The position numbers and the translations under genes were made by a program. 64,000 nucleotides of DNA from Leptospira tipperaryensis (lineage in GTDB: Bacteria > Spirochaetota > Leptospiria > Leptospirales > Leptospiraceae), in the NCBI RefSeq assembly GCF_001729245.1, contig NZ_CP015217.1:2910001-2974000 (forward strand), written 5' to 3'. Shown piece after piece: positions 61,951 through 64,000 of this stretch. Every line of letters starts with the position of its first letter. The stretch's first letter is position 1. The notes below the pieces were generated by a model. It saw only the letters and a list, made by a program, of their open reading frames with translations. It was not told the origin of the DNA and made no database searches.

Positions 61951-64000
61951 TTAAACTTTTTCTTTATAAAGTCGCAAAGCGTTAACCACAACAGAAACAG
62001 AACTCAAACTCATGGCAGCGCCAGCAATCATTGGGGATAACAAAATATGAAAGAATGGGTACAAAAGACCGGCCGCAATCGGGATGCCCAAAAAATTATA
62101 TATAAACGCGAAGAATAGGTTTTGCTTTATATTACGCATAGTGGCTCGGCTTAAATAAATTGCTTTAGAAATTCCTAATAGATCTCCTTTTACTAAAGTG
62201 ACACCGGCGCTTTGAATCGCAATTTCCGTTCCGGAACCCATAGCAATCCCAACGTCAGCCTCCGTAAGTGCCGGAGCATCGTTAATTCCATCTCCGGCAA
62301 CGAGCAAAACTTCATTCGAAGATTTAAATTTACTGACAATTTCTTTTTTATCTTGGGGGCTAAGACCTGCATAAATTTCCGAAATACCAATCTGATCTCC
62401 GATCTTCTTTCCGGTAGACATTGAGTCCCCTGTTAACATTAAAATTCGAATCCCAAAAGATAACAATCGAGAGACAGCGTCATTTGTAGTCGATTTAATG
62501 GGATCGGTAATGGCAATAATTCCTATCCACCGTTTTTGATCCGCGACCCAAATAACGGTCTTTCCATTTGAAAGAAATTCTTCTTCTTTCGATTGTAATT
62601 CTTTAGGAATGGAATCGTCTTTTATTTCCCAACCCGTTTTCTTACCTACAAATACCAAGAGATCATCTATTTTTGCATTCACACCTCTACCGGTTAAAGA
62701 AGAAAAATTTTGACTCGGAAGAGATTTTATATTTAATTCTTCCGCTTTATGAACAATTGCCCTTGCAATTGGGTGTTCGCTCATCTGCTCCAATGAATAA
62801 GCCAATTGCAGTAGGTATTCTTCGCTGACTTCAGATACCGGAATCAAATCAGTGACTCTAGGTTTACCCTCGGTAAGAGTACCGGTTTTATCGGTAAAGA
62901 GCATCGTAGCTTTCCCCATCTTTTCTAAAGCTTCCGCGTTTCTTATAAGAATTCCATTTCGAGCACCAATACCTACTCCCACCATAATGGAAATAGGAGT
63001 AGCAAGTCCCAACGCACATGGACATGCAATTATTAAAACAGAAAGAGAATTCAAAATGCTGTTCGCAATGATCGGCTCTGGTCCTAAAAAATACCAAAGG
63101 CAGAAGGTAACTGCGGAAATGAAAATAACTACAGGAACGAAAAAACCGGCAACCCTATCCGCTAACGCTTGAATCGGTGCCTTGGATCTTTGAGCCTCCT
63201 CCACCATACGGATAATTTGTGAAAGAACAGTCTCTGCACCTACACGCTCGGCTTGAATGATAAAGCTACCTGTCTGATTTGTACTAGCGCCAAATACTTT
63301 GTCTCTTACTCGTTTTTCAACTGGAATCGGTTCACCAGTCAGCATCGACTCATCGACAAAGCTAACACCTTCCAATATAACTCCGTCGATAGGAATTTTT
63401 TCTCCAGGCTTGATTCTCAATCGATCTCCGATCTTAATTTCATCGACCGCGATTTCAATTTCCTTTTCGGCATCTAATTTATGCGCGCTTTTCGGCGCTA
63501 AACCTAACAAAGCTTGGATAGCATCTCCGGTTCTACGTTGAGCACGTGCTTGTAGATACTCGCCTAATATCACTAACGTTAGAATTACCGACGAAGCTTC
63601 AAAATACAGACCAATCTTTCCGTGCATCTTAGCAGTCTCCGGAAAAAGATTCGGGAATAAAACCGCAAACAAAGAATAGCCGTAAGCCGCTCCAACACCC
63701 AAGGTTATCAGAGTATACATATTCAGATTTAAAGTCTTAAAAGATTTAAAACCCTTCTTAATTAGGAAAAAGCTAGGACCAAAGAATACAATCGTTCCTA
63801 AAATGAATTGAATCCAACCACTATAACTCGTAAGCATTTCAGACGTTAAGAACATTTCTCCCATGGCCAATAAGAACACCGGAGTCGAGAATATTAAGGA
63901 AAAATAAAATTTCCGTCCTAAGGAGCGAACTACAGCCTCATCCTCTTCATTGGAATCCCCTTTTTGCAAAACTAAGGTCATCCCGCAGATCGGACAGTCA
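61951..64000 (-). CDS. copA: CopA-type heavy-metal P-type ATPase, 5' end cut by window edge
   Basis: The frame is open from base 64000, so the true start lies outside; an internal ATG at 63979-63981 is not the start. The first visible residues read DCPICGMTL, the end of an N-terminal metal-binding domain of the CPxCGM type. The P1B features follow: actuator loop ([10 protein letters not shown]), CPC in [13 protein letters not shown], phosphorylation [11 protein letters not shown] (Asp at 62890-62892), SEHPIARAI, and [20 protein letters not shown]. The CPC motif and the order of helices point to Cu(I) export. The composition is more AT-rich than the cluster to its left, which may reflect acquisition by transfer. 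Confidence 0.92.
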   Translation of the reverse strand, partial: DCPICGMTLVLQKGDSNEEDEAVVRSLGRKFYFSLIFSTPVFLLAMGEMFLTSEMLTSYSGWIQFILGTIVFFGPSFFLIKKGFKSFKTLNLNMYTLITLGVGAAYGYSLFAVLFPNLFPETAKMHGKIGLYFEASSVILTLVILGEYLQARAQRRTGDAIQALLGLAPKSAHKLDAEKEIEIAVDEIKIGDRLRIKPGEKIPIDGVILEGVSFVDESMLTGEPIPVEKRVRDKVFGASTNQTGSFIIQAERVGAETVLSQIIRMVEEAQRSKAPIQALADRVAGFFVPVVIFISAVTFCLWYFLGPEPIIANSILNSLSVLIIACPCALGLATPISIMVGVGIGARNGILIRNAEALEKMGKATMLFTDKTGTLTEGKPRVTDLIPVSEVSEEYLLQLAYSLEQMSEHPIARAIVHKAEELNIKSLPSQNFSSLTGRGVNAKIDDLLVFVGKKTGWEIKDDSIPKELQSKEEEFLSNGKTVIWVADQKRWIGIIAITDPIKSTTNDAVSRLLSFGIRILMLTGDSMSTGKKIGDQIGISEIYAGLSPQDKKEIVSKFKSSNEVLLVAGDGINDAPALTEADVGIAMGSGTEIAIQSAGVTLVKGDLLGISKAIYLSRATMRNIKQNLFFAFIYNFLGIPIAAGLLYPFFHILLSPMIAGAAMSLSSVSVVVNALRLYKEKV

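Noticed and set aside
61800..61991. 63-codon basic frame overlapping the end of copA
   Set aside because: It overlaps the conserved CopA C-terminus in another frame, and no family or ribosome site was seen.

Overview
The window reads as chromosomal DNA of a pathogen-clade Leptospira (spirochaete). Four things point there: many lipoproteins with loose spirochaetal lipoboxes, the lineage-typical protein types (DUF1566 lipoproteins, membrane-anchored AraC regulators, a DUF2079 membrane protein, PAS-rich kinases), an apparently PerR-controlled ahpC followed by sufB, and short dispersed repeats with a GTAGGAACTC core. By eye the GC content is in the low-to-mid 40s, higher than L. interrogans, so a higher-GC relative is more likely. 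The species is inference only.

Layout. 1-5557 (minus): an operon of two large lipoproteins, the second cut by the window edge. 5839-6945: a TMEM43-like membrane protein. 7288-11865: a TetR regulator divergent from a 2,4-dienoyl-CoA reductase/acyl-CoA dehydrogenase operon, with two identical-core palindromes between them. 11967-17831: DUF2079 membrane protein, TPR protein, CocE/NonD-type lipoprotein hydrolase and a membrane AraC regulator. 17963-21934: a soluble kinase with six PAS domains and a GAF domain. 22075-23202: a DUF1566 lipoprotein. 23698-26331: ahpC then sufB (minus), with a PerR-type box before ahpC. 26392-27628: a repeat-rich stretch around a small DUF1499 gene. 27629-31390: lipoprotein, chemotaxis receptor and transglutaminase-like protein. 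31716-33774: an overlapping operon of c-type cytochrome lipoprotein, YceI and DUF5777 proteins. 33786-36464: a Gly/Pro-rich membrane-anchored protein and a hotdog thioesterase.

36485-37240 is the most unusual stretch. A tRNA-Leu(CAA) is followed by four degenerate tandem copies of its own 3' half, then by a mosaic repeat and three GTAGGAACTC elements. 37250-46829 (minus) holds a DoxX protein, an unknown protein, a four-gene phosphorelay/c-di-GMP cluster (REC-EAL, REC-kinase, stand-alone REC, PAS-GAF kinase) and a cNMP-binding patatin phospholipase. 47143-49691 has two tandem membrane AraC regulators. 49867-52660 has two DUF1566 proteins ending in a strong terminator. 53044-56771 has an EAL protein convergent with a FIST-adenylate cyclase fusion. 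56883-64000 (minus) has an MFS transporter, a lipoprotein, an ArsM-like arsenite methyltransferase, an AlkB alkane monooxygenase, a 760-base AT-rich gap and a CopA-type P-ATPase that runs off the end.

Together these are a fatty-acid/alkane oxidation set, an oxidative-stress pair, metal/metalloid detoxification, and a dense second-messenger network. One cyclase could make cAMP and a patatin has a cNMP-binding domain. Two EAL proteins could degrade c-di-GMP, and three kinases and a receptor are present. I see no phage, intact insertion sequence or CRISPR array. The mobile-DNA signal is confined to short repeats and the tRNA-fragment array.
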